A stretch of DNA of 64,000 nt from Streptomyces sp. TLI_053 (lineage in GTDB: Bacteria; Actinomycetota; Actinomycetes; Streptomycetales; Streptomycetaceae). The stretch spans positions 7,963,501 through 8,027,500 of the forward strand of contig NZ_LT629775.1 in assembly GCF_900105395.1 (NCBI RefSeq), written 5' to 3'. Under the pieces are notes generated by a model. It did not search any database. It saw only the letters and a list, made by a program, of their open reading frames with translations, and was not told the DNA's origin. The position numbers were made by a program, and so were the translations under genes. Numbering within the stretch: the first letter of the stretch is position 1; every line of letters starts with the position of its first letter. Of this stretch, positions 56,008 through 64,000 are shown piece after piece.

Positions 56008-57684
56008 ATGGCCATCACCGGGCCCCGGCCCCTTCCGCTGCTCGCCGCCCTCACTGCCGGGGCCCTGCTCCTGACGGGCTGCAGCTCCGGCACCGGCTCA
56101 GGTGCGGCCGCGACGGCCGGCGCGGGTGCCGGAATCGACGAGAAGCCGGTCCAGGGCGGCGCCCTGACCTACGCCACCGACGTCGAGCCGATCTCCTTCG
56201 ACATCCACGTCAGCCAGCAGGACATCACCGGCGCCATCCAGCGCAACGTCTTCGACTCGCTCGTCCACCAGGACGACAAGGGCGAGTTCCAGCCCTGGCT
56301 GGCCAAGTCCTGGGAGATCGCGCCGGACCTCAAGAGCTACACCTTCCACCTGCGCGAGGACGTCAAGTTCACCGACGGCACGGTGTTCGACGCCGAGGCG
56401 GTCAAGGCCAACTTCGACCGGATCGTCGCCAAGGAGACCAAGTCCCAGTACGCGGCCAGCCTGCTCGGCCCCTACACCGGCACCGAGGTGGTCGACCCGC
56501 ACACGGTCAAGGTGTCGTTCAGCGAGCCGTTCGCGCCCTTCCTCCAGGCCGCCAGCACCGCCTACCTCGGCTTCTACTCGCCCAAGGCCATCAAGGAGAA
56601 CGGCGCCAAGCTCGGCGCCGGCGGCCCGGCCGACGTCGGCACCGGCCCGTTCGTGTTCACCGGCTACACCAAGGGCCAGAGCGCCGTCTTCACCCGCAAC
56701 CCGGACTACAACTGGGCGCCGCCGAGCGCCAACCACCAGGGCCCGGCCTACCTGGAGAAGCTCACCATCCGCTTCCTCACCGAGGACTCGGTCCGGGTCG
56801 GCGCGCTCAGCAGCGGACAGGTCCAGGTCGCCGAGCCGATCCCGCCGGCCGACGTGCGCACCGTCCAGGGCGACCCGAAGCTGCGCACCATCGCCACCGA
56901 CGCGCCCGGCGCCAACTACGCGCTGGTGCTCAACACCACCAAGGCGCCGCTGGACGACCCGAAGGTCCGCAAGGCCGTGCAGCGCGGCATCGACCTCGAC
57001 ACCGACATCCAGTCCGTCTACTTCGGCGTCTACAAGCGGGCCTGGAGCCCGATCGCGCCCAGCACCCCGTACTACGACAAGTCGCTCGAGAAGTCCTGGC
57101 CCTACGACAGGGCGGCCGCCGAGAAGGCGCTCGACGAGGCCGGCTGGACGGCCCGTGACGGCGAGGGTTACCGCACCAAGGACGGCAAGCGGCTCTCCCT
57201 GGAGTGGCCGCTGCCGCCCGCCGAGTACGTGCGCGAGCAGCGCGAGACCCTCGGCCAGGCGATCCAGGCCGACCTGAAGAAGATCGGCGTCGAGATCACC
57301 CGCCCCCGCCTCGACATCGGCACCTACATCGCCAACGTCTACGGCGGTAAGGAGCACATCGCCGACTACAGCTGGGCCCGCTTCGACCCGGACGTGCTGC
57401 GGCTCTACTTCAACAGCGCCAGCAAGCCCTCCACCGGCGGCCAGAACGCCACCTTCTACGAGGACGCCCAGCTCGACCAGTGGACCACCACCGGCAAGGG
57501 CACCTTCGACAAGGCCGTCCGCCAGGACGTCTACACCAAGACCCAGCAGCGCGCGATCGAGCTCGGCCTGATCGTCCCGCTGTACGTGCGCACCGCCGTC
57601 GTCGGCACCGCCGCCAAGGTCCGCGGGCTCACCGCCGACCCCAACACCTGGCTCGCCTTCCACGGTGCCTGGATCGCCAAGTGA
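56008..57684 (+). CDS. Peptide/nickel-type ABC transporter substrate-binding lipoprotein
   Basis: This 558-residue SBP_bac_5 protein has a lipoprotein signal ending at Cys25 (LLTGC). Family landmarks include GGALTYATDVEPISFDIHVS, the helix YTFHLREDVKFTDGTVFDAE and GTGPFVFTGYTKGQSAVFTR. Such proteins bind di- or oligopeptides, nickel chelates or metallophores outside the membrane. It leads a five-gene operon with 4-bp overlaps. Because its promoter shares repeats with the PKS promoter, uptake during production of the polyketide is a reasonable guess. The ligand is unknown. Confidence 0.92.
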   Translation: MAITGPRPLPLLAALTAGALLLTGCSSGTGSGAAATAGAGAGIDEKPVQGGALTYATDVEPISFDIHVSQQDITGAIQRNVFDSLVHQDDKGEFQPWLAKSWEIAPDLKSYTFHLREDVKFTDGTVFDAEAVKANFDRIVAKETKSQYAASLLGPYTGTEVVDPHTVKVSFSEPFAPFLQAASTAYLGFYSPKAIKENGAKLGAGGPADVGTGPFVFTGYTKGQSAVFTRNPDYNWAPPSANHQGPAYLEKLTIRFLTEDSVRVGALSSGQVQVAEPIPPADVRTVQGDPKLRTIATDAPGANYALVLNTTKAPLDDPKVRKAVQRGIDLDTDIQSVYFGVYKRAWSPIAPSTPYYDKSLEKSWPYDRAAAEKALDEAGWTARDGEGYRTKDGKRLSLEWPLPPAEYVREQRETLGQAIQADLKKIGVEITRPRLDIGTYIANVYGGKEHIADYSWARFDPDVLRLYFNSASKPSTGGQNATFYEDAQLDQWTTTGKGTFDKAVRQDVYTKTQQRAIELGLIVPLYVRTAVVGTAAKVRGLTADPNTWLAFHGAWIAK

Positions 57685-58676
57685 GCACCGGAACCACCGG
57701 GTTCGCGGAGCCGGCGGTCACGCCGGCACCGGCCCGCGGCGGCGCCCCGCGCCTGCTGCGGGCCGCCGCGCGGCGGCTTCTCGGCGCGGCCGCCGTCCTG
57801 CTCGGCGCCGCCACCGTCGCCTTCGCCGCGCTCCAACTGGTCCCCGGGGACCCGGTCACCGTGATGCTCGGCCCCGGCACCGCCGCCACCCCCGAGGTCA
57901 AGGCCGCGATCCAGGAGCAGTACGGCCTGGACCGGCCGGTGCCCGTGCAGTACCTCACCTACCTCGGTCACCTGCTCACCGGCGACCTCGGCGAGTCCTA
58001 CCAGCTGCAGCGCCCGGTCGCCGGCCTGATCGGCGAGCAGCTCGGCCCGACCGTCCAGCTCGGGGCGGCCGCGCTCGGCCTGGCCGTCCTGCTGGCCCTG
58101 CTCGCGGCGGTCGGCACGGCCGGACGGCGGCCCGCCCTGCGCGCGCTCAGCTCGCTCGCCGAACTGCTCGCCGTCTCCAGCCCGTCCTACTGGATCGGGA
58201 TCCTGCTGCTCACCGCGTTCTCCTTCCAGCTGCGGGTCTTCCCGGTCGCCGGGGACGACGGCTTCGCCGCGCTGGTCCTGCCCGCCGTGACGCTGGCCCT
58301 GCCCGTCGCCGGGATGCTCGCACAGGTGCTGCGGGAGGGACTCGAGACGGCGCTCGGCAAGCCGTTCGTGCTCACCGCCCGTTCCCGGGGCGTGGGTTCG
58401 GCCGCCGTCGTGCTGCGGCACGGGCTTCGGCACGCGGCGGTGCCGGTGGTCACCCTCACCGGCTGGCTCACCGGATCGCTGCTCGGCGGGGCGGTGCTGG
58501 TCGAGTCGGTGTTCGGCCGGCCCGGCATCGGCGCGCTGACCCTCCAGGCGACCACCAACAAGGACCTGCCGCTGGTGATCGGGCTGGTGCTGCTCTCCGC
58601 GCTGGTCTTCGTGGTGATCTCCGCCCTCGTCGACCTGCTCTACCTCGTCATCGACCCACGGCTGAGGACCGACTGA
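57681..58676 (+). CDS. ABC transporter permease, DppB type
   Basis: The 331-residue permease starts at a GTG overlapping the upstream TGA (GTGA), so translation is coupled. It has about six membrane segments. The DppB-type N-terminal sequence is LLGAATVAFAALQLVPGDPV, with MLGPGTAATPEVKAAIQEQY next. The EAA loop region is LRQGLETA-like (REGLETALGKPFVLTARSRG). It pairs with the DppC-type permease six bases downstream. Confidence 0.92.
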   Translation: MSTGTTGFAEPAVTPAPARGGAPRLLRAAARRLLGAAAVLLGAATVAFAALQLVPGDPVTVMLGPGTAATPEVKAAIQEQYGLDRPVPVQYLTYLGHLLTGDLGESYQLQRPVAGLIGEQLGPTVQLGAAALGLAVLLALLAAVGTAGRRPALRALSSLAELLAVSSPSYWIGILLLTAFSFQLRVFPVAGDDGFAALVLPAVTLALPVAGMLAQVLREGLETALGKPFVLTARSRGVGSAAVVLRHGLRHAAVPVVTLTGWLTGSLLGGAVLVESVFGRPGIGALTLQATTNKDLPLVIGLVLLSALVFVVISALVDLLYLVIDPRLRTD

Positions 58677-58682
58677 ACCGCC

Positions 58683-59576
58683 ATGGCCCACACCACTGTT
58701 GAACCGGCCCCCGGCGCCGACGCCGTGCTGCTCAAGGCGCCGCAGGCCCCGGCCGCGCCCGCCCGTCGACGGCCCCCGCTCGCCCTCCTCCTCGCCCTGG
58801 CCGCACTCGCCCTGCTGCTGCTCGCCGCGCTCGCCCCCGGCCTGCTCAGCTCAGCCTCGCCCATCGAGACCCATCCGGTCGCGGCGCTCACCCCGCCCAG
58901 TGCCGAACACTGGTTCGGCACCGACCAGCTGGGCCGCGACCTGTTCGCCCGCGTCCTGCACGGCGCCCGGCCGTCCCTGCTGCTCGGCCTCGGCGCCACC
59001 GCCTTCGCCATCACCGGCGGCACCCTGCTCGGCCTCGCCGCCGCGCTCGGCGGCCGCTGGGCGGACCAGGTCCTGATGCGCCTCGCCGACGTGCTGCTCT
59101 CGCTGCCGCCGATCCTGCTCGCCCTGCTCGCCGTGACCGTGCTCGGCACCGGCTCGCTCAACGTGATGCTCGCCATCGCGATCGCCTTCGTCCCCGGCTA
59201 CGCCCGGATCGTGCGCGCCGAGACCCTGGTCGTCCGCCGCTCCGGATACGTGGAAGCGGCGGTCGGACTCGGTCTGCCGCGCCCGCTGCTGATCGTCCGG
59301 CACGTGCTGCCGAACGCCGTCGGACCGATGCTGGTGCTCGCCACCGTCGGCTTCGGCACCGCGCTGATCGCCGCCGCCGGGCTCAGCTTCCTCGGCCTCG
59401 GCCCGCAGCCGCCCAGCCCCGAGTGGGGCGCGATGCTCTCCCAGGGGCGGCGCTTCCTCGCCACCGCCTGGTGGGTCGGCGTCTTCCCGGGCGCCGCGAT
59501 CACCGCGACGGCCCTGGTCGTCAACGTCCTCGGCCGCCGCGCCCAGGCCCGCTTCACCCGGAGGACCGACGCATGA
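58683..59576 (+). CDS. ABC transporter permease, DppC type
   Basis: The 297-residue permease has the DppC layout: one N-terminal segment, a short periplasmic stretch with HWFGTDQLGRDLFARVLHGA, then five segments. The EAA loop is YVEAAVGLGLPRPLLIVRHV followed by LPNAVGP. GLSFLGLGPQPPSPEWGAML is the conserved C-terminal signature. It forms the channel with the DppB-type partner. Confidence 0.93.
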   Translation: MAHTTVEPAPGADAVLLKAPQAPAAPARRRPPLALLLALAALALLLLAALAPGLLSSASPIETHPVAALTPPSAEHWFGTDQLGRDLFARVLHGARPSLLLGLGATAFAITGGTLLGLAAALGGRWADQVLMRLADVLLSLPPILLALLAVTVLGTGSLNVMLAIAIAFVPGYARIVRAETLVVRRSGYVEAAVGLGLPRPLLIVRHVLPNAVGPMLVLATVGFGTALIAAAGLSFLGLGPQPPSPEWGAMLSQGRRFLATAWWVGVFPGAAITATALVVNVLGRRAQARFTRRTDA

Positions 59577-61384
59577 CGCACCCCGACGCCGACCCCGGCA
59601 CCCCGGAGTCCTCCCCGCCGCTGCTCAGCGTCGAGGGCCTGGACGTGCGCTTCGGCCCCGTGCACGCCGTCCAGGACGTCTCCTTCGCCCTCGACCGGGG
59701 CGAGTGCCTGGCCGTCGTCGGCGAGTCCGGCTCCGGCAAGAGCGTCACCGCCCGCACCCTGGTCGGCCTCACCGGCGCCGGCGGCCGCGTCCCCGCCACC
59801 GTCTCCGCCCGTCGCCTGGCCTTCGACGGCCTCGACCTCACCACCCTGACCGAGGCCCGGTGGCGGGAGGTGCGCGGGCGGCGGATCGGCCTGGTCCTCC
59901 AGGACGCCCTGGTCTCGCTCGACCCGCTGCGCACCGTCGGCGCCGAGATCGCCGAACCGCTGCGCGTCCACGGCCTCGCGCCCCGCGCCGAACTCCCCGC
60001 CCGCGTGCGCTCCCTGCTCGAACGCACCGGCGTCCCCGAACCGGACCGCCGCGCCGCCCAGTACGCCCACCAGCTCTCCGGCGGCCTGCGCCAGCGCGCG
60101 CTGATCGCCTCCGCGCTCGCCGCCGAACCGGACCTGCTGATCGCCGACGAGCCGACCACGGCCCTGGACGTCACCGTCCAGGCCCAGGTTCTCGACCTGC
60201 TCGACGAACTCCGCGGCCGGGGCACCGCCCTGCTGCTGATCAGCCACGACCTGTCGGTGGTCGGCCGCCTCGCCGACCGGGTGGCGGTGATGTTCGGCGG
60301 CCGGATCGTCGAGACCGGCCCCGCCGAACGCCTGCTCGCCGAACCGCGCCACCCCTACACCCGCGCCCTGCTCGCCGCCGTCCCCGGCGCCCGCACCCGG
60401 GGCACCCGGCTCGCCCCGGAACCGGCCGGGCGGCCCGCTCCCGCCCCCGGCGGCTGCCCCTACGCGGCCCGCTGCGCCGCGGCCGACGACACCTGCCGCA
60501 GCACCCTGCCGCCGGTCGACGCGCTCGGCTCGCGGTGCTGGCACCCGACCACGGCCGGTGCCTCGGTGCTCTCCGTCCGCGAGCCCGACCCGGCCCCGAC
60601 CGCTGTCGACGGCCCCGACCGCGCCCCCCTCCTCGATGTCGACCGGATCTGCCGCTCCTTCGCCGGCCGCCCCGTCGTCCGCGACGTCTCCTTCCGGCTC
60701 CACGCGGGCGAAACGCTCGGCCTGGTCGGCGAGTCGGGCTCCGGCAAGACCACCACGGCCCGGATCGTGCTCGGCCTGGAGCGCCCCGACACCGGCAGCG
60801 TCCTCCTCGACGGCCGACCCTGGAGCGCGCGCACCGAACGGCAGCGGCGGCCGGACCGGCTGCGGATCCAGGCGGTCCAGCAGGACCCGCTCGGCTCCTT
60901 CGACCCGCGCTTCACCGTCGAACGCCTGGTCGCCGAGGCGGTCGCCCGCACCGGCGTCCCGCGCGGTCAGGAACGGCTGAAGCGCGTCACCGAACTGCTC
61001 GACCAGGTCGGCCTGCCCGCCACCCTGCTGGCCCGCCGTCCGACCGAACTCTCCGGCGGCCAGCGCCAACGCGTCGCCATCGCCCGGGCGCTGGCCCCGG
61101 CACCGGCCCTGCTGGTCTGCGACGAACCGGTGTCCGCGCTCGACCTCTCGGTGCAGGCGCAGATCCTCGACCTGCTCGCCGACCTGCGTCGCGAGCTGGG
61201 CCTCGCCCTGCTGTTCATCTCGCACGACCTCGGCGTGGTCCAGCACCTCGCCGACCGGGTCGCGGTGATGAAGGACGGCCGCCTCGTCGAGACCGCCACC
61301 GTCGACCGGCTCTTCGCCGAGCCCGAAGACCCTTACACCCGCCGGCTGCTGGCCGCCACCGCGCCGGTAGGGGCCGGCCGGTGA
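59573..61384 (+). CDS. Dual ABC ATPase, DppD-DppF fusion
   Basis: The 603-residue protein overlaps the upstream gene by 4 bp (ATGA). It joins two ATPase domains that are separate proteins in enteric bacteria. The first (about 15-275) has GESGSGKSV, LSGGLRQRALIASAL and LLIADEPTTALDV. A cysteine-bearing oligopeptide-transporter insert follows (GGCPYAARCAAADDTCRS). The second domain (about 350-600) has GESGSGKTT, LSGGQRQRVAIARAL and LLVCDEPVSALDL. Both look catalytically complete. It powers the uptake system encoded just upstream. Confidence 0.94.
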   Translation: MTHPDADPGTPESSPPLLSVEGLDVRFGPVHAVQDVSFALDRGECLAVVGESGSGKSVTARTLVGLTGAGGRVPATVSARRLAFDGLDLTTLTEARWREVRGRRIGLVLQDALVSLDPLRTVGAEIAEPLRVHGLAPRAELPARVRSLLERTGVPEPDRRAAQYAHQLSGGLRQRALIASALAAEPDLLIADEPTTALDVTVQAQVLDLLDELRGRGTALLLISHDLSVVGRLADRVAVMFGGRIVETGPAERLLAEPRHPYTRALLAAVPGARTRGTRLAPEPAGRPAPAPGGCPYAARCAAADDTCRSTLPPVDALGSRCWHPTTAGASVLSVREPDPAPTAVDGPDRAPLLDVDRICRSFAGRPVVRDVSFRLHAGETLGLVGESGSGKTTTARIVLGLERPDTGSVLLDGRPWSARTERQRRPDRLRIQAVQQDPLGSFDPRFTVERLVAEAVARTGVPRGQERLKRVTELLDQVGLPATLLARRPTELSGGQRQRVAIARALAPAPALLVCDEPVSALDLSVQAQILDLLADLRRELGLALLFISHDLGVVQHLADRVAVMKDGRLVETATVDRLFAEPEDPYTRRLLAATAPVGAGR

Positions 61385-62262
61385 ACGGGCCGAACCTGCT
61401 CGCCGTCGCCGACCTGCACGTGAGCCACGCCGGGAACCGTGCCGTGCTCGACGCCCTCCGCCCGGCCACCGACGAGGACTGGCTGATCGTGGCGGGCGAC
61501 GTCGCCGAGCGCTTCGACGAGATCGGCGCCGCCCTCGAACTCCTCGCCGCCCGCTTCGCCCGGGTGATCTGGGCGCCGGGCAACCACGAACTCTGGACCC
61601 TCCCGGACGACCCGGTCCGGCTGCGCGGCGACGCCCGCTATCGGGCGCTGGTCGAACTCTGCCGGGGGATCGGCGTGTTGACCCCGGAGGACCCGTACGC
61701 GCTGTGGCCGGGACCGGACGGCCCGGTCGCGGTCGCCCCGCTGTTCCTGCTGTACGACTACACCTTCCGGCCGCGCGGCACCACGACGAAGGATGCCGCG
61801 CTCGCAGCAGCACATGCCGCCGGGGTGGTCTGCACCGACGAACTCTTCCTCCACGCCGACCCGTTCCCGGACCGGGAGAGCTGGTGCCAGGCCAGGGTGG
61901 CGGTCACCGAACGCCGCCTGGCCGCGCTCGATCCGGCGCTGCCCACGGTGCTGGTCAACCACTTCCCGCTCCGGCGGGAGGAGACGTATTTGTTGCGCCA
62001 CCCGGAGTTCGCGCTGTGGTGCGGCACCGAGCAGACCGCCGACTGGCACCGCCGGTTCAACGCGGCAGCGGTGGTGTACGGGCATCTGCACATCCCGCGC
62101 ACCGTCAGGGCGGACGGCGTCCCGTTCCACGAGGTGTCGCTCGGTTACCCGCACGAGTGGTCCCGCCGGGGCGGCGTGCCGACGCCGCTGCGCCGCATTC
62201 TCCCCGCTCCGGCTCCTGTTCGTGCTGAACGCCCGTTGGTCGGCCCCGCCGTGCGGCTCTGA
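61381..62262 (+). CDS. Calcineurin-like metallophosphoesterase
   Basis: The 293-residue protein starts at a GTG that overlaps the ATPase stop (GTGA). Its metal-site motifs are in order: DLHVSH, GDVAE, GNHELW, VNHFPL and GHLHIPR. They match the dinuclear metallophosphoesterase family. The substrate may be a nucleotide, a phospholipid or a phosphorylated small molecule. The tight coupling suggests it acts on the imported compound or its carrier, which is unusual for dipeptide-type operons. No signal peptide is seen, so it is cytoplasmic. Confidence 0.9.
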   Translation: MNGPNLLAVADLHVSHAGNRAVLDALRPATDEDWLIVAGDVAERFDEIGAALELLAARFARVIWAPGNHELWTLPDDPVRLRGDARYRALVELCRGIGVLTPEDPYALWPGPDGPVAVAPLFLLYDYTFRPRGTTTKDAALAAAHAAGVVCTDELFLHADPFPDRESWCQARVAVTERRLAALDPALPTVLVNHFPLRREETYLLRHPEFALWCGTEQTADWHRRFNAAAVVYGHLHIPRTVRADGVPFHEVSLGYPHEWSRRGGVPTPLRRILPAPAPVRAERPLVGPAVRL

Positions 62263-62264
62263 CA

Positions 62265-62306
62265 ACAGTGGGCTCCCGACCGTGATTTCGGTCGGGAGCC
62301 CACTGT
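62265..62306. terminator. Bidirectional terminator hairpin
   Basis: An 18-bp perfect stem (62265-62282 with 62289-62306) with a TGATTT loop lies between the convergent phosphoesterase and first DUF397 genes. Confidence 0.85.
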
Positions 62307-62315
62307 GCGTTCGGA

Positions 62316-62510
62316 TCAGACGGTACCGAACTCGCCAGCCTGCACAGCGGCGACGAAGGATCGCCAGGCGTCGGAGGGGAAGACGAGGGCCGGGCCGACG
62401 GGGTCCTTGGAGTCGCGGACAGGTACGAGTCCAGGAAAGTCTGCTGTCACCTCGACACAGTTGCCGCCGTTTCCGCTGTAGGTACTCTTGCGCCAGCTCA
62501 CAGGGGTCAT
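62316..62510 (-). CDS. DUF397 protein 1
   Basis: The 64-residue protein starts at ATG 62510 (MTPVSWRKSTYSGNGG); a GTG three codons upstream is also possible. It has the DUF397 pattern of WRKS, NCVEV, VPVRDSKDP, a hydrophobic LVF and W..F....GEFGTV. Such proteins pair with XRE/DUF5753 regulators (WhiJ/SCO4542 and Scr1/Scr2-type systems of Streptomyces) and modulate their DNA binding. This is the most distal of three paralogues downstream of one regulator. Confidence 0.88.
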   Translation of the reverse strand: MTPVSWRKSTYSGNGGNCVEVTADFPGLVPVRDSKDPVGPALVFPSDAWRSFVAAVQAGEFGTV

Positions 62511-62540
62511 GCCGCCCACGGTAGCGCGACCATCTCAACA

Positions 62541-62576
62541 CCTCTGCCCCGACCGGAAATCTGGTCGGGGCAGAGG
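62541..62576 (-). terminator. Hairpin terminator of DUF397 gene 2
   Basis: CCTCTGCCCCGACC (62541-62554) pairs with its complement at 62563-62576, a 14-bp stem with an 8-nt loop. It lies 13 bp past the DUF397-2 stop on the minus strand. Confidence 0.8.
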
Positions 62577-62588
62577 ATTGGCTTCAGG

Positions 62589-62804
62589 TCAGACCGTGCC
62601 GAACTCGCCTGCCTGCACACCGGCGATGAATGCGCTCCAGGTGTCGGCCGGGAAGACGAGTACCGGGCCAGCGGGGTCCTTGGAGTCGCGGACAGGGACG
62701 AGGCCGGGAAAGTCCGCTGTCACCTCGACACATGTGCCTCCGTTGTCGCTGTGCGAACTCCTGCGCCACCTGGCGCCTGACGGATCAATGTGCATGGCGT
62801 TCAT
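62589..62804 (-). CDS. DUF397 protein 2
   Basis: The 71-residue protein (MNAMHIDPSGARWRRSSHSD) starts after GGAAGGA on the minus strand. It shares with its neighbours the core VPVRDSKDP and the C-terminus AGVQAGEFGTV. It is closer to DUF397-3 in the NNGG/DNGG and PADTWSAF stretches than to DUF397-1. Its own terminator and upstream spacing suggest separate transcription. Confidence 0.88.
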   Translation of the reverse strand: MNAMHIDPSGARWRRSSHSDNGGTCVEVTADFPGLVPVRDSKDPAGPVLVFPADTWSAFIAGVQAGEFGTV

Positions 62805-62928
62805 GTTCCTTCCGTGTCGCAGGCAGTCCGGCCCGGGGAAGTGTGTCCACCTGAGGTCGATCGTACTTTCTTGCCCGACCCGTGACGGAGGTCTACCGGC
62901 AACCAGGAGGTCGGCTCAGGATCCGGGG

Positions 62929-62963
62929 GGAGTGGGAAGTCGGTTCTGCCGACTTCCCACTCC
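62929..62963. terminator. Hairpin between DUF397 genes 2 and 3
   Basis: GGAGTGGGAAGTCGG pairs with its complement across a 5-nt loop (15-bp stem). It is not directly behind a gene and has a different sequence from the other three hairpins, so it may terminate readthrough or be the relic of a lost fourth gene. Confidence 0.65.
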
Positions 62964-63002
62964 GGACTCCAGGGACAGCCGTTCTCATGTCTGGCTCAAC
63001 AT

Positions 63003-63037
63003 GTGTGCCCCCGACCGGCGTGCGGTCGGGGGCACAC
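63003..63037 (-). terminator. Hairpin terminator of DUF397 gene 3
   Basis: GTGTGCCCCCGACC (63003-63016) pairs with its complement at 63024-63037, a 14-bp stem with a 7-nt loop, 12 bp after the DUF397-3 stop on the minus strand. Confidence 0.8.
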
Positions 63038-63048
63038 AGTGCGTTGGG

Positions 63049-63261
63049 TCAGACGGTGCCGAACTCGCCTGCCTGCACGCCGGCGACGAATGCGCTCCAG
63101 GTGTCGGCCGGGAAGACGAGGGTCGGACCCTGGGGGTCCTTGGAGTCACGGACGGGGACGAGGCCGGGGAAGTCAGGTGCGATCTCGACACACGAGCCCC
63201 CGTTGTTGCTGTGGGAGGACTTGAACCAGGCGGCGTTGGACAGGTCTACGGGGCCGTTCAT
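63049..63261 (-). CDS. DUF397 protein 3
   Basis: The 70-residue protein (MNGPVDLSNAAWFKSSHSNN) starts after GAAAGGAACGTC, ten bases downstream of the XRE/DUF5753 stop, so the pair is an operon. The DUF397 core (CVEI, VPVRDSKDP, FPADTWSAFV, GEFGTV) is intact. It is the likely direct partner of the regulator. Confidence 0.9.
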   Translation of the reverse strand: MNGPVDLSNAAWFKSSHSNNGGSCVEIAPDFPGLVPVRDSKDPQGPTLVFPADTWSAFVAGVQAGEFGTV

Positions 63262-63271
63262 GACGTTCCTT

Positions 63272-64000
63272 TCACGCCTGACGGATCATCTCCAGAGAGG
63301 CGACTTTCGGCAGCGCTTCCACTGTCAGCTGATGGTAGTCCCTTTCCAAGGGTCGGGAGGTTTCGCTCTGCCGAGCGAGGAACCCTCGCATCTGGCATTC
63401 CGAGTAGGCGAGCAACGAGCGGTCCGTCATGGTCAGTAGCGTGACCATCATCGTGAAGGGCAGTTCCTCCGCCAGACTGTAAGGCGCGATCTGGATGGTG
63501 ATGTTGGGCCGGGTCGCGAGCTCCTCCAAGCGGCGGAACTGGCGTCGCATCACCTCGGGTCCTCCCACTCGCCGGTGGAGACATCCCTCGTCCAGGACGA
63601 AGTGGAGCCAGGGGGCGGACTTGCGGGTCAGTAGCTTCTGGCGAGTCAGTAGGAAGCTGAGCCGCTCGTCCGCCTGCTCCTGGGTGATCTTTCCCCGTCG
63701 TACAGCGGCGGATGCGAATGCTTGGGCGTACTCCGGCGATTGCAGGAGCCCAGGGACGACGCCGAGTTCGAAGTGTCGGATCTCGGCGGCCTTGGCCTCC
63801 TGAGCTGCATATTCGGAGAACCCCTCCAGCAATGAGGTGTTGCCGATGTTCCAGAACATCAGCTCCAAGGTCCCGCCCGTATCAAGTGCGTCATCGGCCT
63901 TGATGGCGAAGGGCTGAGTGGGATTGCGCGTACCTCTTTCGATGGAGGACACGAGGGTGTCGCTGTAGCCGATGATCGCTCCCAGTCTCACCTGGGTCAG
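63272..64000 (-). CDS. XRE/DUF5753 regulator (WhiJ-like), partial at right edge
   Basis: The visible 242 C-terminal residues begin within the helix-turn-helix (LTQVRLGAIIGYSDTLVSSI, then ERGTRNPT), so the first codons lie beyond the window. The rest is the DUF5753 domain (ARPNITIQIAPYS-like TRPNITIQIAPYSLAEELPF; LGVVPGLLQSPEYAQAFASA; WLHFVLDEGCLHRRVGGPEV). These regulators act with DUF397 partners in development and antibiotic control in Streptomyces. Its DUF397 partner follows after ten bases. Codon third positions are less GC-rich than in the PKS genes. Confidence 0.92.
   Translation of the reverse strand: MTQVRLGAIIGYSDTLVSSIERGTRNPTQPFAIKADDALDTGGTLELMFWNIGNTSLLEGFSEYAAQEAKAAEIRHFELGVVPGLLQSPEYAQAFASAAVRRGKITQEQADERLSFLLTRQKLLTRKSAPWLHFVLDEGCLHRRVGGPEVMRRQFRRLEELATRPNITIQIAPYSLAEELPFTMMVTLLTMTDRSLLAYSECQMRGFLARQSETSRPLERDYHQLTVEALPKVASLEMIRQA

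Overview
The window is very GC-rich DNA with heavy G/C at third codon positions. It carries a modular type I PKS, a LAL-type LuxR regulator, XRE/DUF397 pairs of the WhiJ kind, a SAM-IV-type riboswitch and -35/-10 promoters with 18-bp spacers. Together these point to a chromosome of Streptomyces, Kitasatospora or a close relative; I cannot name the species.

Left flank (1-14.8 kb), mostly accessory primary metabolism. It starts with a sugar-uptake locus: a cut-off solute-binding lipoprotein, a divergent ROK repressor and a secreted discoidin/beta-helix protein, linked by a shared 27-bp motif. Next come a divergent SDR/AraC pair, a LysE-type exporter, a PH-like membrane protein and a cytochrome P450. 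A large secreted protease follows, fusing an M4 endopeptidase, an M28 aminopeptidase and a chitin-binding module. The flank ends with an XRE-type regulator that has five phased repeats upstream. A decayed 3' end of a second beta-helix gene lies near 6.4 kb.

Regulatory and export block (14.9-24.6 kb). A consensus-like promoter drives a leader containing a SAM-IV-like aptamer and a small leader-peptide ORF of the cysteine/sulfur-attenuator type. The next gene is a 1020-residue LAL regulator. Downstream are an OmpR-type response regulator, a sensor kinase, an ABC ATPase and a large FtsX-type permease, the usual detoxification/export cassette.

Polyketide cluster (24.8-55.8 kb). Three colinear PKS genes hold a KSQ loading module and five extension modules ending in a thioesterase. 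Reading the domains gives propionyl starter, malonyl (full reduction), methylmalonyl (KR), malonyl (DH-KR), methylmalonyl (no reduction), malonyl (DH-KR), TE. The inferred chain is a hexaketide, 9-hydroxy-4,8-dimethyl-5-oxotrideca-2,6-dienoic acid, which could close to a 10-membered lactone; I do not recognise it as a known product. An SDR and two NTF2/SnoaL-fold proteins follow and are candidate tailoring or cyclising enzymes.

Right flank (55.9-64 kb). A translationally coupled peptide/nickel-type ABC operon ends in a metallophosphoesterase. Its promoter carries the same three 11-bp-spaced TAGGGGT-like repeats as the PKS promoter, at matching distance from the start codon, so it probably belongs to the same regulon. 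The window ends with three tandem DUF397 genes, each with its own hairpin terminator, and a cut-off XRE/DUF5753 regulator.
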